A DNA stretch of 64,000 nucleotides from Glandiceps talaboti (lineage: Eukaryota; Hemichordata; Enteropneusta; Spengelidae). Every line of letters starts with the position of its first letter. The first letter of the stretch is position 1. A program made the position numbers and the translations under genes. Below the pieces are notes generated by a model that was given only the letters and a program-made list of their open reading frames with translations, made no database searches and was not told the DNA's origin. Shown here one piece after another: positions 13,111 to 24,370 of the stretch. The stretch lies in the NCBI RefSeq assembly GCF_964340395.1, contig NC_135565.1:4942642-5006641 (forward strand), written 5' to 3'.

Positions 13111-13168
13111 TATGTAAGTATGTATGTATGTATGTATGTATGTATGTATGTATGTATGTATGTATGTA
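13111..13168. repeat. (TATG)n microsatellite abutting a MITE
   Basis: About 58 bp of TATG running directly into the TACAGTGAAGC end of the family A element that follows. Confidence 0.95.
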
Positions 13169-13440
13169 CAGTGAAGCTTTTCTGTTTGATAAAATCTCTC
13201 AGAAACCAACAAGAAACTGCATATGCCACACCTTAATAGCAAAATCGCATTTTTTGCTACATTTAGTCTAAATGAAATAAACCATTTCAATGTATTGCAA
13301 CTCCATGCAGACATTCGGGTGCTAATGGTTTCTTTCTTAGTATCAAACACCCGATGAAGGTTTTGAATAAAATTTCCTTTTTGCGGTGTTCATTTGATGT
13401 CTGTATTGTGGCATGTGTAGTTCATTTTAGAGAGAGGCGG
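13166..13440. mobile_element. Foldback MITE family A, copy 3
   Basis: Carries GCTTTTCTGTTTGAT, AGAAACCAACAAGAAACTGC, TTTTTGCTACATTTAGTCTA and ATTTGATGTCTGTATTGTGG, all in family A order. The far end is truncated. Confidence 0.75.
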
Positions 13441-14141
13441 TTCTTTTTTTTGTTAGTATATATTTATTTTTTCAAGGACTGCCATTACATACATAGCCAA
13501 CTTATAGTATATGTTCATTATACATACAATTGAAATTTCAGTCGCGGACTCGAGAAAAAAATATCGTATGATTTGTTTCCAAAAAAATAACAAACGCAGT
13601 TCTTGACCCTACATTGCCTCAAGTTAAAGTCTGTAAATTCACACAATATAAAGTAAATTACTGAAAACGTTAACCCACGGATCACATCACGTCATCAATA
13701 AACGTATAACAGTAACGTTAAATGCGACAATACAGAAATGTAATTTCACAGTTATTTGGGTTATACACGAACAGCTACTTTGAATTATCTACTCAGTGGA
13801 GCCCGCTTCATCATTATTAACTGCTGACACAAGAATTAACCCTCGTTTACAGTGATTGAATGACGTCATTTTGTATGGTGATGTATGGGTAGGTATTCAG
13901 TCGTTTTAAATTGTCCTTGTTTTTTGTGTGTGAATACGGCTAAATGTCTAATCGTATATCTGAATAACTGTGAATGACCGTGACAACGTTCACAATTGCG
14001 CCTAATAATGCGGCCAGAGAATATTTGAAATTTGGCGTTCTAAACCAGGACAATATAGTCATTAAAGTGTTATTCTACGAACATTCATGACAGGGTGAAT
14101 TTATAAATAAACAAACGGTCTACATCTGCTGGCTGTCCAGT

Positions 14142-14147
14142 TTTAAT
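14142..14147 (-). terminator. Candidate ATTAAA polyadenylation signal for GPCR gene 1
   Basis: ATTAAA on the minus strand lies about 240 nt past the stop codon of the receptor. The hexamer is common by chance in AT-rich DNA, so this is only a candidate. Confidence 0.2.
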
Positions 14148-14382
14148 ACAACAACACATGGTTCTATATAGACGCCGTGGCATACAAATATAGAACTAAG
14201 GAAATGTGTGTGCACACTAGCAGTATATCGGACGGTGAAGAATTTTGAATTCAATTTTTGATTCAAAATAAACACACGACATTACTCTGAAAGTTTCAAG
14301 GATATCAAGACAGTACGATGTTCTATTATATTCACCGATTCTTCGATCCTTCCTTAGTTCAAATGTTTAGAACTCTATGAGA

Positions 14383-15471
14383 TCATTGCTGTCTGGTGCA
14401 GTCCCGGCAAGAACACAACACCCTTTTGAAGCTGTGTCGAAAGCGAGGACTACAGAGTGCATAGAGAATGGGGTTCACGGCAGAATTGAACCATAGGAGA
14501 TGAAGAGATATTTGCCACAACAGGGATGGAATACATCCCCCATAGTCGCAAAATTCGAAATGGGAGAGCACCACCGCGATGTTATATGGCGCCCAGCATA
14601 GAAAATATGTTCCGACAATAATAGCTAATGTCTTTGCTGTTTTCATATACTTCTTCTCCGGTGTATGGTTGTGTGCTGATGCTTGGCCATTTCCGGCAAA
14701 GTGTGCCTGTGTATGTACAGATGTTCCCATAGAATAAGTTCGATCTAGTTGCGACGCCGAGTTGACGTAACTTCGTTGCATCGAATTTGATGTTTCGGGG
14801 AAAACAGTAGATTTCCGCTTGCTTCGTTTACGAACATTTAGGAACACAGAAACATTCAAATATGCCAGTACAGCCAGTGGAATAAAACACGATAGTGCGG
14901 TGTATGATATGCCTGGAGCCGGATGGTATAAAAATTCAAGATCGCACGTATAATCAAAGTCAATGTATTTATTATCAATCCACTCAGGGTACCACCATGT
15001 CAGAACTACTGACATTGTAATAATGACAACCCACGTCGCTGCGCACGATACAACGGCCCGTTGCCAATTCTGGTTCAACTTGTATTGCAGTTCCCTAGTC
15101 AGCAGCCAGTAGCGATCTAAACTGATCAAAATGATCGCTGCTATTGATTCCCACGTTGCCACCAAGTCCACAGTTAGAAACAGTTTACAAACGGTGTCTC
15201 CAAACGTCCAGTAGTAGCCGACGAATCTAGACGAGGTGTTCATGGGTAGAGAGACGCAGCCAACCAGGAGATCCGCGCTAGCAAGGTTGAGTAAGTACCA
15301 GTTACTGATATTCACCCGTAGTTTTTTATCCGTCGAGAATGCGACTATTGTGAGCACATTACCCGCTACAGTGACTAACATAATAACAAAAAGAACGGTG
15401 ATAACAAGTCCATCTTCGATCGATATTGCGAAAGAATCATCAAGGGATCCGTTAGTCCAGTTCGAATCCAT
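14383..15471 (-). CDS. Class A amine-type GPCR (histamine H3/muscarinic-like), gene 1
   Basis: A 362-residue seven-helix receptor in one open exon, predicted at the plasma membrane and coupled to a G protein. Visible marks: sequons N4-W-T and N7-G-S in the outer tail, N38 (1.50), D67 (2.50), C95 and C176 for the outer disulfide, D102 (3.32, amine-binding), S109 (3.39), D119-R120-Y121, C292-W293-A294-P295, and N333-P334-x-x-Y337. The third inner loop is moderate, about residues 213-278. The tail is short with cysteines at 353, 355 and 358. Pocket positions are mixed: Y296-N297 (6.51/6.52) matches muscarinic receptors, W328 (7.43) matches H3/H4, but 3.33 is Leu and 5.46 is Ser, not the H3/H4 Glu. 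The ATG has G at -3 and +4. The minus strand reads pyrimidine-rich sequence and CAACCACAG 12 nt upstream, so a 5' intron is likely. An octopamine, serotonin or orphan-amine ligand is not excluded. Confidence 0.95.
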   Translation of the reverse strand: MDSNWTNGSLDDSFAISIEDGLVITVLFVIMLVTVAGNVLTIVAFSTDKKLRVNISNWYLLNLASADLLVGCVSLPMNTSSRFVGYYWTFGDTVCKLFLTVDLVATWESIAAIILISLDRYWLLTRELQYKLNQNWQRAVVSCAATWVVIITMSVVLTWWYPEWIDNKYIDFDYTCDLEFLYHPAPGISYTALSCFIPLAVLAYLNVSVFLNVRKRSKRKSTVFPETSNSMQRSYVNSASQLDRTYSMGTSVHTQAHFAGNGQASAHNHTPEKKYMKTAKTLAIIVGTYFLCWAPYNIAVVLSHFEFCDYGGCIPSLLWQISLHLLWFNSAVNPILYALCSPRFRHSFKRVLCSCRDCTRQQ

Positions 15472-15480
15472 CTCTACCGA

Positions 15481-15500
15481 CTGTGGTTGAAAGAAAAAAC
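15481..15500 (-). promoter_or_regulatory. Probable 3' splice acceptor upstream of GPCR gene 1
   Basis: The minus strand reads TTTTTTCTTTCAACCACAG ending at 15481, a pyrimidine-rich acceptor. The exon would start at 15480, nine bases before the ATG. The frame is open back to the acceptor, so an extra upstream coding exon is possible but not required. Confidence 0.5.
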
Positions 15501-15504
15501 GATA

Positions 15505-16999
15505 TTACGCTACACTTGGAGTTTAGTTGATTGAGAGAAAGTAAACGGATGAGGAACAAAATCAACACCAGACTAGCAGCCGTGATACAAAAATCAACTC
15601 CAGGTAATACAGACAAAACAGTGTGAATTTGTGATGCCTAGCAACTGCAAGCGCTTTTTATCTGCTCATCAGGAGCTAAAACAAGAGTGGCGCATTAAGT
15701 CATAGGGGTGGAAGGATTGTATAATAGCTGATGAAACATTCAGTAGATGTCGTACTCTTTACAACAATACATCATGCATTTGAGGCATTTTGCTAACACT
15801 GGTTACGATCATAAACACACTTGTAAAATACAACAGATAACAGTGAAGTAAATCACTTTCTCTCTCTGTGACACTCATTCATTGTGCCCATATCAAGTTT
15901 AGACGTCATCATTTTTCAATTGCATGATTTATAGGCCTAGTATGTGGACTCTTTAAGTGTAGTCAAGTTATTAAAAGTGTTTCCTACAAATGAACAACGG
16001 ACTGAGTACAGTAAATGACAGCTGTCACAATCATGATTACATTTAGCTCTCTATAAATCTAGACAATTTTTTATGGCATTTATGTTTACACTCTGTTTAC
16101 TTGCCTCTCACTGCTAACATTGTTTATAAATTGATTAAATTGAAAGACACCACATACTGGGCTGACAATTAAGGCAAAGGAAACAGTATACATTTACACT
16201 TGATATAAATGATTGCAGTAAATCAGGCAATTAACGTTTTTAGTTGTCCATTATGCGTTGTGAATCGAAATAATTACAGGACAAACCGCTTACCCAAAAT
16301 GAAATGGAATTGTCTGTTATATCGAATTGATATATTTTTTTCTTCAGAAATTAAGGGTAATTTAAAATGACGAAGTACTCCCTGTTACGCTATGCTTTGA
16401 GTTATATAATACGTATATCCATCGTGGAATGTCAACTAGGCTACTCTCACAAGAATATCATTTAAAGTGACAGGTTTAAAGACAGGCACGAATAATAGGA
16501 ATCAAAAAAACTATTAAAGTCATCATTAATTATAACTAGGGGTATTAGTTTCATTTTGCCTTTGAATACATGAATAAGAAATCAACTAAATGTATGGGGC
16601 TCAAAGCAAAATATATGCAGTCCATTTAAGCTGTATGTAGCATAATGGAAATCAAATCGCTTCTGTAGTAATAGGTATATTGTTAAGGTGAGTGATGTCT
16701 TCATCAAGTATGGTCGTAATAATAAAGTTGCTATTTCTATCTTCAAAATAACCCGGACGTTATTATTCTTTTTCTCTATACTAAATTTGAAAGGAAATGA
16801 ACACAAAAGTAAAGTGTTCGATTTTGTGACAAGAAGTAATGTCGATACGTTAAAGATCCGTTTTAATTAACTGATAAAAATGACAATCAGTGTAGAATTT
16901 ATGAGGACATCTACCATATATGGTGGTGCTTGATTGTTAAATATTGTCAACAATGTATTTTTTGTGTGAGGTGTTCATATCATAACAATATCATAGTTA
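15505..16999. other. Upstream region of GPCR gene 1, no gene recognised
   Basis: AT-rich. A 5' exon and promoter for the receptor may lie here or further upstream, but I cannot place them. Short frames have no resemblance to known proteins. Confidence 0.35.
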
Positions 17000-17022
17000 C
17001 ACAGACACAGACACAGATACAC

Positions 17023-17069
<47 letters not shown>

Positions 17070-17142
17070 CAACCACGCCAAGACAGACACACAGGACACA
17101 GACATATGCACACGCACAGAGACACACACAGACACAGACACA

Positions 17143-17186
<44 letters not shown>

Positions 17187-17187
17187 A
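17000..17187. repeat. (CAGA)n/(CA)n compound microsatellite
   Basis: CAGA units pass into CACAGA and then pure CA, ending in TATATA. Confidence 0.97.
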
Positions 17188-17367
17188 TACAGCTGAAAAA
17201 ACAACTATTATTCTGTAGTAATTTTTAAAAATAGTTACAATTCCAGTTTTAATGACCTCTTCTATGTGAGACTTAAATTACAAATCAATCCTATTTACTT
17301 CACGTATTTCATAATATAATATATAATCACCTCTGCCCCTTGATAACATTCGTCAGTGAGGTCATCT

Positions 17368-17371
<4 letters not shown>

Positions 17372-17455
<84 letters not shown>
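17372..17455. repeat. (CT)n microsatellite
   Basis: About 84 bp of uninterrupted CT dinucleotides. Confidence 0.98.
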
Positions 17456-17457
<2 letters not shown>

Positions 17458-18264
17458 CTATACAAAACGTGGCCTAATCTTTGATATTGTACAGAGATTT
17501 ATGTATTTAGATTATAATACTGATGCTTTATGGTAATCCAATAGCCGGCGTTTTTTCAAAACGGTTGATTTTTTTAAAATATACGCCCGATGATCCTAAG
17601 GTATTTTGATGTTAAAATCGGTGTCATTCTCGTTTCCTAGATCCTTATCGATTGAATTATTTTAAGTTAATTCGAATCTTGGACACTTCTCAGTCATCAT
17701 CTCACTTCTATTCTACACATGGACGATTGTATCTCTTTCTCTCTCACTATCTGTCCCAATGGCTTCCCACAATTCTCCTTCCCATCACACCAAAGTGAAT
17801 ATTACTGGAACACAATCAAATTCCTATTCATTTTTTAGATTTTATGTAATATTCTTAATATAATATTTCTCTCAAATTCAACAATACAACTGTTCGGAAT
17901 GGCTAGCTTCTTTCAAGTTTGATACATAAATAGTTGAGATTCGAAAGAAAAAGATATGAAAAAAAATTCGTGCATTTTATTTAATGTTCATATGCTTCTT
18001 GGATACTGTATGGCAATGTTAGAGTCATTTTGCGTATGTCATACCTGTACAGGAAAGGTAATGATTCACGTGTTTTCACACACTTTGAACATCTCTGGTT
18101 ACTACACACATTACACATGGGACGTATAAAATCACTTTTAAATTTCGATACTATTTATGTTAAACAGTCAAAAAAGGAAACTCAGCACGCTTTGAAGACC
18201 TTCTATTTTATTCACTCAATTACTTTAGAATGAAATGGAGGCAAGTTAACTTCCTCTTTTTTTT
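17456..18264. other. Intergenic, no gene recognised
   Basis: No coding signal or recognisable repeat beyond composition bias. Confidence 0.4.
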
Positions 18265-18660
18265 ATCTAACTAGACAAAATTATTAATAAATTGCTACAT
18301 TTTATCGTTTGACTTGACAAAATCCTTACTAAAATTGCTACATTTTATCGTCAGGTTCGCAAAAAATATCTTGCTAACATTGCTACATTGTATCATCTGG
18401 TATGATATAATTCTTGCGAAACGGCTGTATATTATTGCCTAGCTTGACAAAATCATATTGACATTGCTACATGTTATCATCATGCACGACAACAATTGTA
18501 GTATACAGTTGCTACACTTTTTTGAGATGTCTAAAAAAAAGGTGTACATTATAACAATGTATTTTAGCTGGGCATGATCTGCTGGCCAGAAAATGCAGCA
18601 ACATTAATATTAGTCGAGAGTTTTGTCATGTCAGACGATGAACAGAAGCAACATCGCAGT
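18265..18660 (+). repeat. Element family C, copy 1, with a ~43-bp tandem array
   Basis: About six degenerate units, each with the pattern TTGACAAAAT..T..TAACATTGCTACATTTTATCRTC. The array is followed by a unique tail containing ACATTATAACAATGTATT and GGGCATGATCTGCTGGC. The same array and tail recur at 48285-48600 and 51655-52000. Confidence 0.75.
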
Positions 18661-18747
18661 ATACACAATTTGTGTCGAGCAAAGTGGTGTAGACTCAAAC
18701 ATTTTAAAAGGGTTACTTTGAGCCAGACAGCGCTCCGTTTCAAGTCT

Positions 18748-18778
18748 ACCTGTTTCCATTATATAATGGAAAACAGGT
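18748..18778. repeat. Short near-perfect palindrome
   Basis: ACCTGTTTCCATTAT is followed at once by its inverted copy with one extra A. It could form a 15-bp cruciform arm. Confidence 0.8.
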
Positions 18779-19461
18779 GAACTCATTAAATCTTAATCAC
18801 ACGTCCATAATAAAATTGTACAAATCCTGTCGTAACCTTTACTACTGTTACAGGAAAATTTTAATGGTTAAAGTGAATTCTTGGTCTGAATAAACGAGTA
18901 TAAAGTGCGTTGAAAATACAAAGAAAAATGCTAATGGATTTCGCTTGATTATAAATGTGATATGACAGATTTTATTGTATTGCGGCATCCTTTTTCATGA
19001 GAAAAAATATATAATTTGATTTCGTCTTAAATTGTGAATAAATTAAGAGATTGCCAAACGAATAAGATTAAAGTCGTTTTTGTTTCCAACTTTACTAACT
19101 ATATCCGCCTCCTTCTCCTGTCCCCTTCTTCGAATTCATCGAAAGGCATTTTTTTTAATTGAATAATGTATCCAGCGTCACTAAGTCGACTTTTCTCCAT
19201 CTTCTTGGCTGAAAATAGTGACTAGCGCCCTCATTTTGTACAATCAGCTGTAAGTGAATGAAAGCATCAACTGCTCGAATTATCCCATACACGCTTTGTT
19301 CATGCGTATGTTTAGGTGGATAAGAGATATTGTTTAAGTAGATGAAAATGAATACAAAACATGGAAGCATTAATTAAAACCATAACTTATAGTACGTCTC
19401 CTTTAAGGCAGTACAATATTCTACTAACATCATTACAAAATAGAAAATCGGGCTTTATTAT

Positions 19462-19511
19462 CTCCCGTAAGGGTACGGGAGGTATTAAAATGTCTGTCTG
19501 TGTGTCCGTCC

Positions 19512-19570
<59 letters not shown>

Positions 19571-20860
19571 ATCGTTTTCTAAAAATCAGCTGGCTCAATT
19601 GTAATGAAATTTGGCTAGACCTGATTAGGTTTTGAGCCAGATCGGTTAATGATTGATTAGGGAAATTTGCATATCAATGAAATCAACTAATTAAGCAATA
19701 TCTTAAGACTGCATACTTCAATTTCAATATAATTTGGTATATTCGTTAAACATAATAACATACATTTGTCCTATAAAATTTGTTCATGTACCTTACAGTG
19801 TTAATGAATAATTTGCATAATTAATTATTTTTGGTAATTAGGCTATATCTTAAGAATGCATTCTTCAAATTCAATATAATTTAGTACATATGTTAACCAC
19901 AAGAACACACATATGTCCTATCAAGTTTGTTGATGTACCTTACAACTGTTAAAGAATAATTTGCATAATTAATGATTTAATAATTAATAATTAATGATCT
20001 TAAGTATACATACTTCAATTTCAATATAATTCACTACACACGTTAACCATAACAATGGCATATGCCATATAAAGCTTGTTGATGTACCTTACAGTGTTTA
20101 TCAATAATTTGAATGATTAATGATTTTCGGTAATTAGGCTATATCTTAAGGCTGCATACTTCAATTCCAATACAATTTAGTACATACGTCAAACATAACA
20201 TAGTGCATATCTCCTATAAAAGTTGTTGATTTCGCTTGAAGATTTAGTGAATAATTTGCATAATTAATGATTTTCGCTAATTAGGCTATATCCTACGACT
20301 GCATGCTTCAATTTCAATATAATTTACTTCATACATTAAACATAACGAAGTTTATACGCCCTATAAAGTTTGTTGATGTACCATTACAGTGTTAATAACT
20401 AATTTGCATGATTAATGATTTTCGGTAATCAGGATATATCATAAGAATGCATACTTGAATTTCAATATAATTTAGTACATTAACCATCACAAAGCGGATA
20501 TGTTCTAAAAAATCTTGATATAGCTTACAGTTTTAATGAAAGATTTGCATAATTAATGATTTTAGGTAACTAGTTTGTATCATAAAAATGCAAGCTTTAA
20601 ATTTCGTATAATATGGCACATATATCAACCATAATAATACGCACCTGCCCTATGAAGTTCGTTGCTACAACTTTTACCTTTAATGAGTATTTTGAATAAT
20701 GAACTATATTCAGTAATTAAGCAGTATCATGCACTCTTCAAATTCCGTATAATTTGGCACACATACTAAGAACGCACGCTTGTCCAAAAACAAAGCCTGT
20801 TATCATAGTTGTTTTTAGTTTAATGAGTTATTTGCTTAAATAGTGATTCCCTTACGGGAG
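19462..20860 (+). mobile_element. Non-autonomous element: 12-bp inverted ends, (TCTG)n tract, ~147-bp tandem core
   Basis: The left end CTCCCGTAAGGG (19462-19473) and right end CCCTTACGGGAG (20849-20860) are perfect inverted repeats. Next to the left end is TACGGGAG, which folds back on it, then a TCTG tract at 19490-19570. The core is about eight monomers with marker TCTTAAG or equivalent at 19701, 19848, 19998, 20144, 20291, 20439, 20580 and 20727, a 141-150 bp period. No transposase is present. The architecture (tetranucleotide tract beside ~150-bp core repeats) resembles the non-autonomous pearl-type/Helitron-like elements described in bivalves; that link is inference. Confidence 0.75.
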
Positions 20861-22056
20861 GCATTCAGTTTAAATCTGTTTTTTTTTTTATTATTATTAA
20901 GTTTAATAATAGGTATAATATAAAACGTTATGTATATCGTTTAGAGTGCTAACTAGCGAACTATACATTGTGATCCGGATATGAGTGGAACTTGGTGTAG
21001 CGTGTAGCTAGCGGAATAGTCACTGCGACATTTGGTGTAAAGTTAAACGCATGATAACACCGTTAAAAACTATAAACAATAACAAACACAGATCGAAACG
21101 ATTTTGCGTCATCTGCACAAACAAGCCAATACCAAGTACCATGTAACAACAATACAAATCTTTCAAATATCCTGTCATCAATTAATTATGCTAAGAACAT
21201 ACGTCATTTCAAATTAATTATTCCTAAGAAAAGCAGCGTTATCCCACCTGCTGTACAAGCCACACGCCTTGTATAGATGCAAAGTATTGATGTACATTTA
21301 CCATCGGTCATTGCCTTCATCCTATCTAGCATACAGTGTTAGCAATATTTAATATCATGCAGCTGTTGTTATATTAAATATTTACTTTCATATAAATATG
21401 GCATCTTAAATCAAACTAGTATACACGATATCAAATATTGATTTAAAATAAATGATGCAATGTCATGGAATTTCACGGTAACTATCGATTATGCAAATCT
21501 GAACTCCACACAAAAAGTACCATTTTTTAAACGGAACATGCCTTTTGAAATAATATTGAAAGTAAGATCATTTTGAAGGTATGGCCCAATAAATTCTAGT
21601 GTAAACCATCGCATTTCATTCTGACAAAAAATACAACCCATGCTGAATTCCAAACGTGAACGTGTCTACCTTTAATATTGGCCATGCTTGATATTAAAAC
21701 AGTATCATTCTGCCTACAGCTGTAATTATCCAAATTAACATTTCATTTGAATTGTCATCAGATGATGTTTAAAGTCGCCATGGTACTTCTTAGAATTAGG
21801 GTCATATTTTAAGACATATGGCTCAAATGTTAGACCATGCTTGGAATAAATTTCATATGTATGCGGCATATACGTACATGTATGTATGTTCTTTAACGGG
21901 GACAAACTATGCTGTATTTTTAACTGAGTTGAAATAGTTCAACGAGAAAGATAAATAAAATGTAAATATAGCAGTTGACATATTAATGTAATTGCTTGCC
22001 TTAAACAACAATCGATTTATCAAACTTCAATATAATAACGTAATCTGCCTTTACAA

Positions 22057-22060
<4 letters not shown>
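20861..22060. other. Intergenic, no gene recognised
   Basis: Downstream side of GPCR gene 2. AT-rich sequence with no coding signal. Confidence 0.4.
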
Positions 22061-22133
<73 letters not shown>

Positions 22134-22264
22134 TTATATATATATATATATATATAATATATATATATACATATACATATATACATATATTATGTGTGTG
22201 TGTGTGTGTGTGTGTGCGTGCGTGCGTGTGCATGTGTGTGTATGTGTATATGTGTATGTATATA
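22061..22264. repeat. (AT)n/(GT)n compound microsatellite
   Basis: About 135 bp of AT with minor interruptions passing into GT/GC and then TATG/TATA. Frames through it are artefacts. Confidence 0.97.
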
Positions 22265-22333
22265 TACTGATTTACATAAGACTGGATATTTCCTGACCTT
22301 GGCAAATTTAAAGATTCCTATACGTACATTTCA

Positions 22334-22339
22334 TTTATT
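22334..22339 (-). terminator. Candidate AATAAA polyadenylation signal for GPCR gene 2
   Basis: AATAAA on the minus strand lies about 117 nt past the stop codon of the receptor, a plausible distance for a short 3' UTR. Chance occurrence cannot be excluded. Confidence 0.4.
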
Positions 22340-22455
22340 GAGCTTCTTCACATATGAAATTCACAAATTACATCCTTAGTAATAGTGTCATGGGAATCTC
22401 AAGCGTTGTTACTGTAGTCCAGGCTTGAACATTGCACTCTGTGGCCATGGTGTGC

Positions 22456-23673
22456 TTAGGCCTTCCGACATAGTAATAAACGTTTGAAGTTATACCTAAA
22501 TCTAGGGTTAGTCAGAACATAAAGTAATGGATTTATCGTGGAGTTCAATAACATTAGATTGTAAAACAAAGACCAGACACGTAGAGATAAGTTCTCAGTA
22601 ATTTTGTGTAACAATACCGTGACGCTATACGGTGCCCAGCAGAGAATAAACGTTCCAACTAATATGGAAAGTGTCTTGGCTGCTTTCCTATGCTTTCTGT
22701 GCTTGTGGGTTACATTACATGCTCGTTTTCTATCGCTGGTGGCGATTTTCGCGACCTGCATTTTCTTCGCCAATTCTGCAGATGGACTTTTGTTTTCATT
22801 CTGTATAATGAGGTTCTGTCCACTGCTAGCAGTCAGACGACGTGAGGGGGAAATATTGTCCGGATCAGCAACCGTCTTCTTGGTTATACTGTACGACGAA
22901 GTTGTACAGGTAGACATTGAAGCATTCCCCACAATTGAGAAGGAAGTTTCTTGTTCTATACTTTCACGAGCGTTCTGTTTTGCCACGATTGGTTTAATTG
23001 ACCGATTGCGAATATCAATGTACAATGAAATATTTAAATACACTAAAACAATTAATGGAACGACAAAGGCGAAACAGAAATTAATGATCACACATGTACT
23101 ATTTGTGAGAGTCGGTATAATACACATTAAAGTAAAATCAATTTTTTCCACCGAAAAATACAAGGGAAAAATAAAAATAAATGTACACGTTGCAACTGTA
23201 GATGCAATCCATAATACTATACACCTGAAGAATGCACTCTTCTGTGTGTGATGAGTTACGTAACGCATTTCCATTTTAACAAGACAGTAACGATCAATGC
23301 TGATGAGTAAGACTGACATACAGGATTGGCATAACGCCAAGTAGTCAATAATGCTGTAGAACGTGCAAAAAGTTTCTCCAAACGACCAGTAATCATTAAT
23401 GTACATCGCAAACATTACAGGTTGAGACACAATACCGACAAGTAAATCGGAAAACGCCAGGTTGACAATGTAGACATTGCTGGTTGATGCTCTAAGACGG
23501 TCATCGGTAAAATACGAGACGATGGTTAATATGTTACCAAGTATAGTTAGGATTGTAACGATTCCTAGGGATAGGAGAATAAATATTGTTTCTGGATACG
23601 AGTGGAATCTCTCGAAGTAATAGTCAGAGAAATTAGCAGAATAATCCCAGCTGTTAAAACTGTAGTCATCCAT
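22456..23673 (-). CDS. Class A amine-type GPCR (H3/muscarinic-like), gene 2
   Basis: A 405-residue seven-helix receptor in one exon, expected at the plasma membrane. Visible marks: sequon N14-F-S, N47 (1.50), D76 (2.50), C103 and C184, D110-Y111 (3.32/3.33), S117 (3.39), D127-R128-Y129, P206 (5.50), C345-W346-A347-P348, and N381-P382-x-x-Y385. The third inner loop is long, about 222-330, with Ser/Thr-rich and basic stretches. Compared with genes 1 and 3, 6.52 is Ser, 7.43 is Leu instead of Trp, and 5.46 is Ala, so the pocket is the most divergent of the three. I chose the ATG at 23673 (A at -3, G at +4). An in-frame GTG seven codons earlier abuts a likely splice acceptor and is not a normal animal start. 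Antisense frames over this gene are shadows. Confidence 0.94.
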   Translation of the reverse strand: MDDYSFNSWDYSANFSDYYFERFHSYPETIFILLSLGIVTILTILGNILTIVSYFTDDRLRASTSNVYIVNLAFSDLLVGIVSQPVMFAMYINDYWSFGETFCTFYSIIDYLALCQSCMSVLLISIDRYCLVKMEMRYVTHHTQKSAFFRCIVLWIASTVATCTFIFIFPLYFSVEKIDFTLMCIIPTLTNSTCVIINFCFAFVVPLIVLVYLNISLYIDIRNRSIKPIVAKQNARESIEQETSFSIVGNASMSTCTTSSYSITKKTVADPDNISPSRRLTASSGQNLIIQNENKSPSAELAKKMQVAKIATSDRKRACNVTHKHRKHRKAAKTLSILVGTFILCWAPYSVTVLLHKITENLSLRVWSLFYNLMLLNSTINPLLYVLTNPRFRYNFKRLLLCRKA

Positions 23674-23694
23674 TTTGATATCGTAATTCTCCAC

Positions 23695-23710
23695 CTGTAA
23701 AGGTAATTAT
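23695..23710 (-). promoter_or_regulatory. Probable 3' splice acceptor upstream of GPCR gene 2
   Basis: The minus strand reads AATTACCTTTACAG ending at 23695, giving an exon that starts 21 bases before the ATG. The frame is open to the acceptor. The sequence just upstream is (AT)n, so the pyrimidine tract is short. Confidence 0.5.
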
Positions 23711-23728
23711 ATATAATGTATATATATA

Positions 23729-23781
<53 letters not shown>

Positions 23782-23803
23782 TATAGGAACATATATATAT
23801 ATA

Positions 23804-23870
<67 letters not shown>
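23707..23870. repeat. (AT)n microsatellite in the presumed 5' intron of gene 2
   Basis: About 165 bp of TA repeats with a small interruption near 23780-23800. Frames through it encode only YI repeats and are artefacts. Confidence 0.97.
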
Positions 23871-23871
<1 letters not shown>

Positions 23872-24053
23872 AACACATATTGCCTGGCCATGAGGGCTAT
23901 AGCACCTGTTTATTACACCCGAGGGACTGTGAGTTACGAGAATCACATGCTATTAGCAATTAGAAATAGCATGTGATTCTGGTAACTCACAGTCACGAGG
24001 GGGTAATGAACGTGTGCTATAGCCCGAATATAGGCCAGGCAATATGTGTTTTA
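23872..24053. repeat. Foldback element (family I), complete hairpin
   Basis: The left arm (ATTGCCTGGCCATG, GGGCTATAGCACC, GGGACTGTGAGTTAC, GAATCACATGCTATT) is mirrored by a right arm (AATAGCATGTGATTC, GTAACTCACAGTC, GTGCTATAGCCC, GGCCAGGCAATAT). Arms are about 83 bp with a loop of about 8 bp. A third arm in left orientation lies at 24285-24370. Confidence 0.85.
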
Positions 24054-24132
24054 TAATATATCTCATGCTGTGAACTCGCGGTGGCAGACGACATCGTCGG
24101 AAGCTGCCATTTTGACCTGCTCTGAACGTGGT

Positions 24133-24207
24133 GGTCACGTGACCATGTAAATGTTGATGGAACTATTTCCCTAGGGAACTAGTCATTCTATTTTCCTATC
24201 ACGTGAC
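24133..24207. promoter_or_regulatory. Paired CACGTG motifs upstream of GPCR gene 2
   Basis: GGTCACGTGACC (24133-24144) is a perfect 12-bp palindrome, and TCACGTGAC follows at 24199-24207. Both match the extended E-box bound by basic helix-loop-helix zipper factors of the USF/MiT type. They lie about 460-530 bp upstream of the ATG, between two family I arms. Function is unproven. Confidence 0.3.
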
Positions 24208-24284
24208 TGAATCTAGCGAATCATGGCACAGCATTATCACTAGGTATATTATAAATAAATATATATGTAATAATTATAAGCAGA

Positions 24285-24370
24285 TATTGCCTGACCATGG
24301 GGGCTATAGCACCCGTTTATTACACCCGAGGGACTGTGAGTTACCAGAATCACATGCTATTTCCCGAGGC
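24285..24370. repeat. Single arm of foldback family I
   Basis: Matches the left arm of 23872-24053 over about 85 bp, for example GGGCTATAGCACCCGT, then GAGGGACTGTGAGTTACCAG, with few mismatches. Confidence 0.85.

Noticed and set aside
22604-23251. A 215-codon open frame antisense to GPCR gene 2
   Set aside because: It lies wholly within the receptor exon on the other strand, has no domain of its own, and reflects codon bias of the true gene.
23692-23694. GTG as start codon of GPCR gene 2
   Set aside because: Animal genes rarely start at GTG, it sits exactly at a likely exon edge, and a strong-context ATG follows seven codons later.
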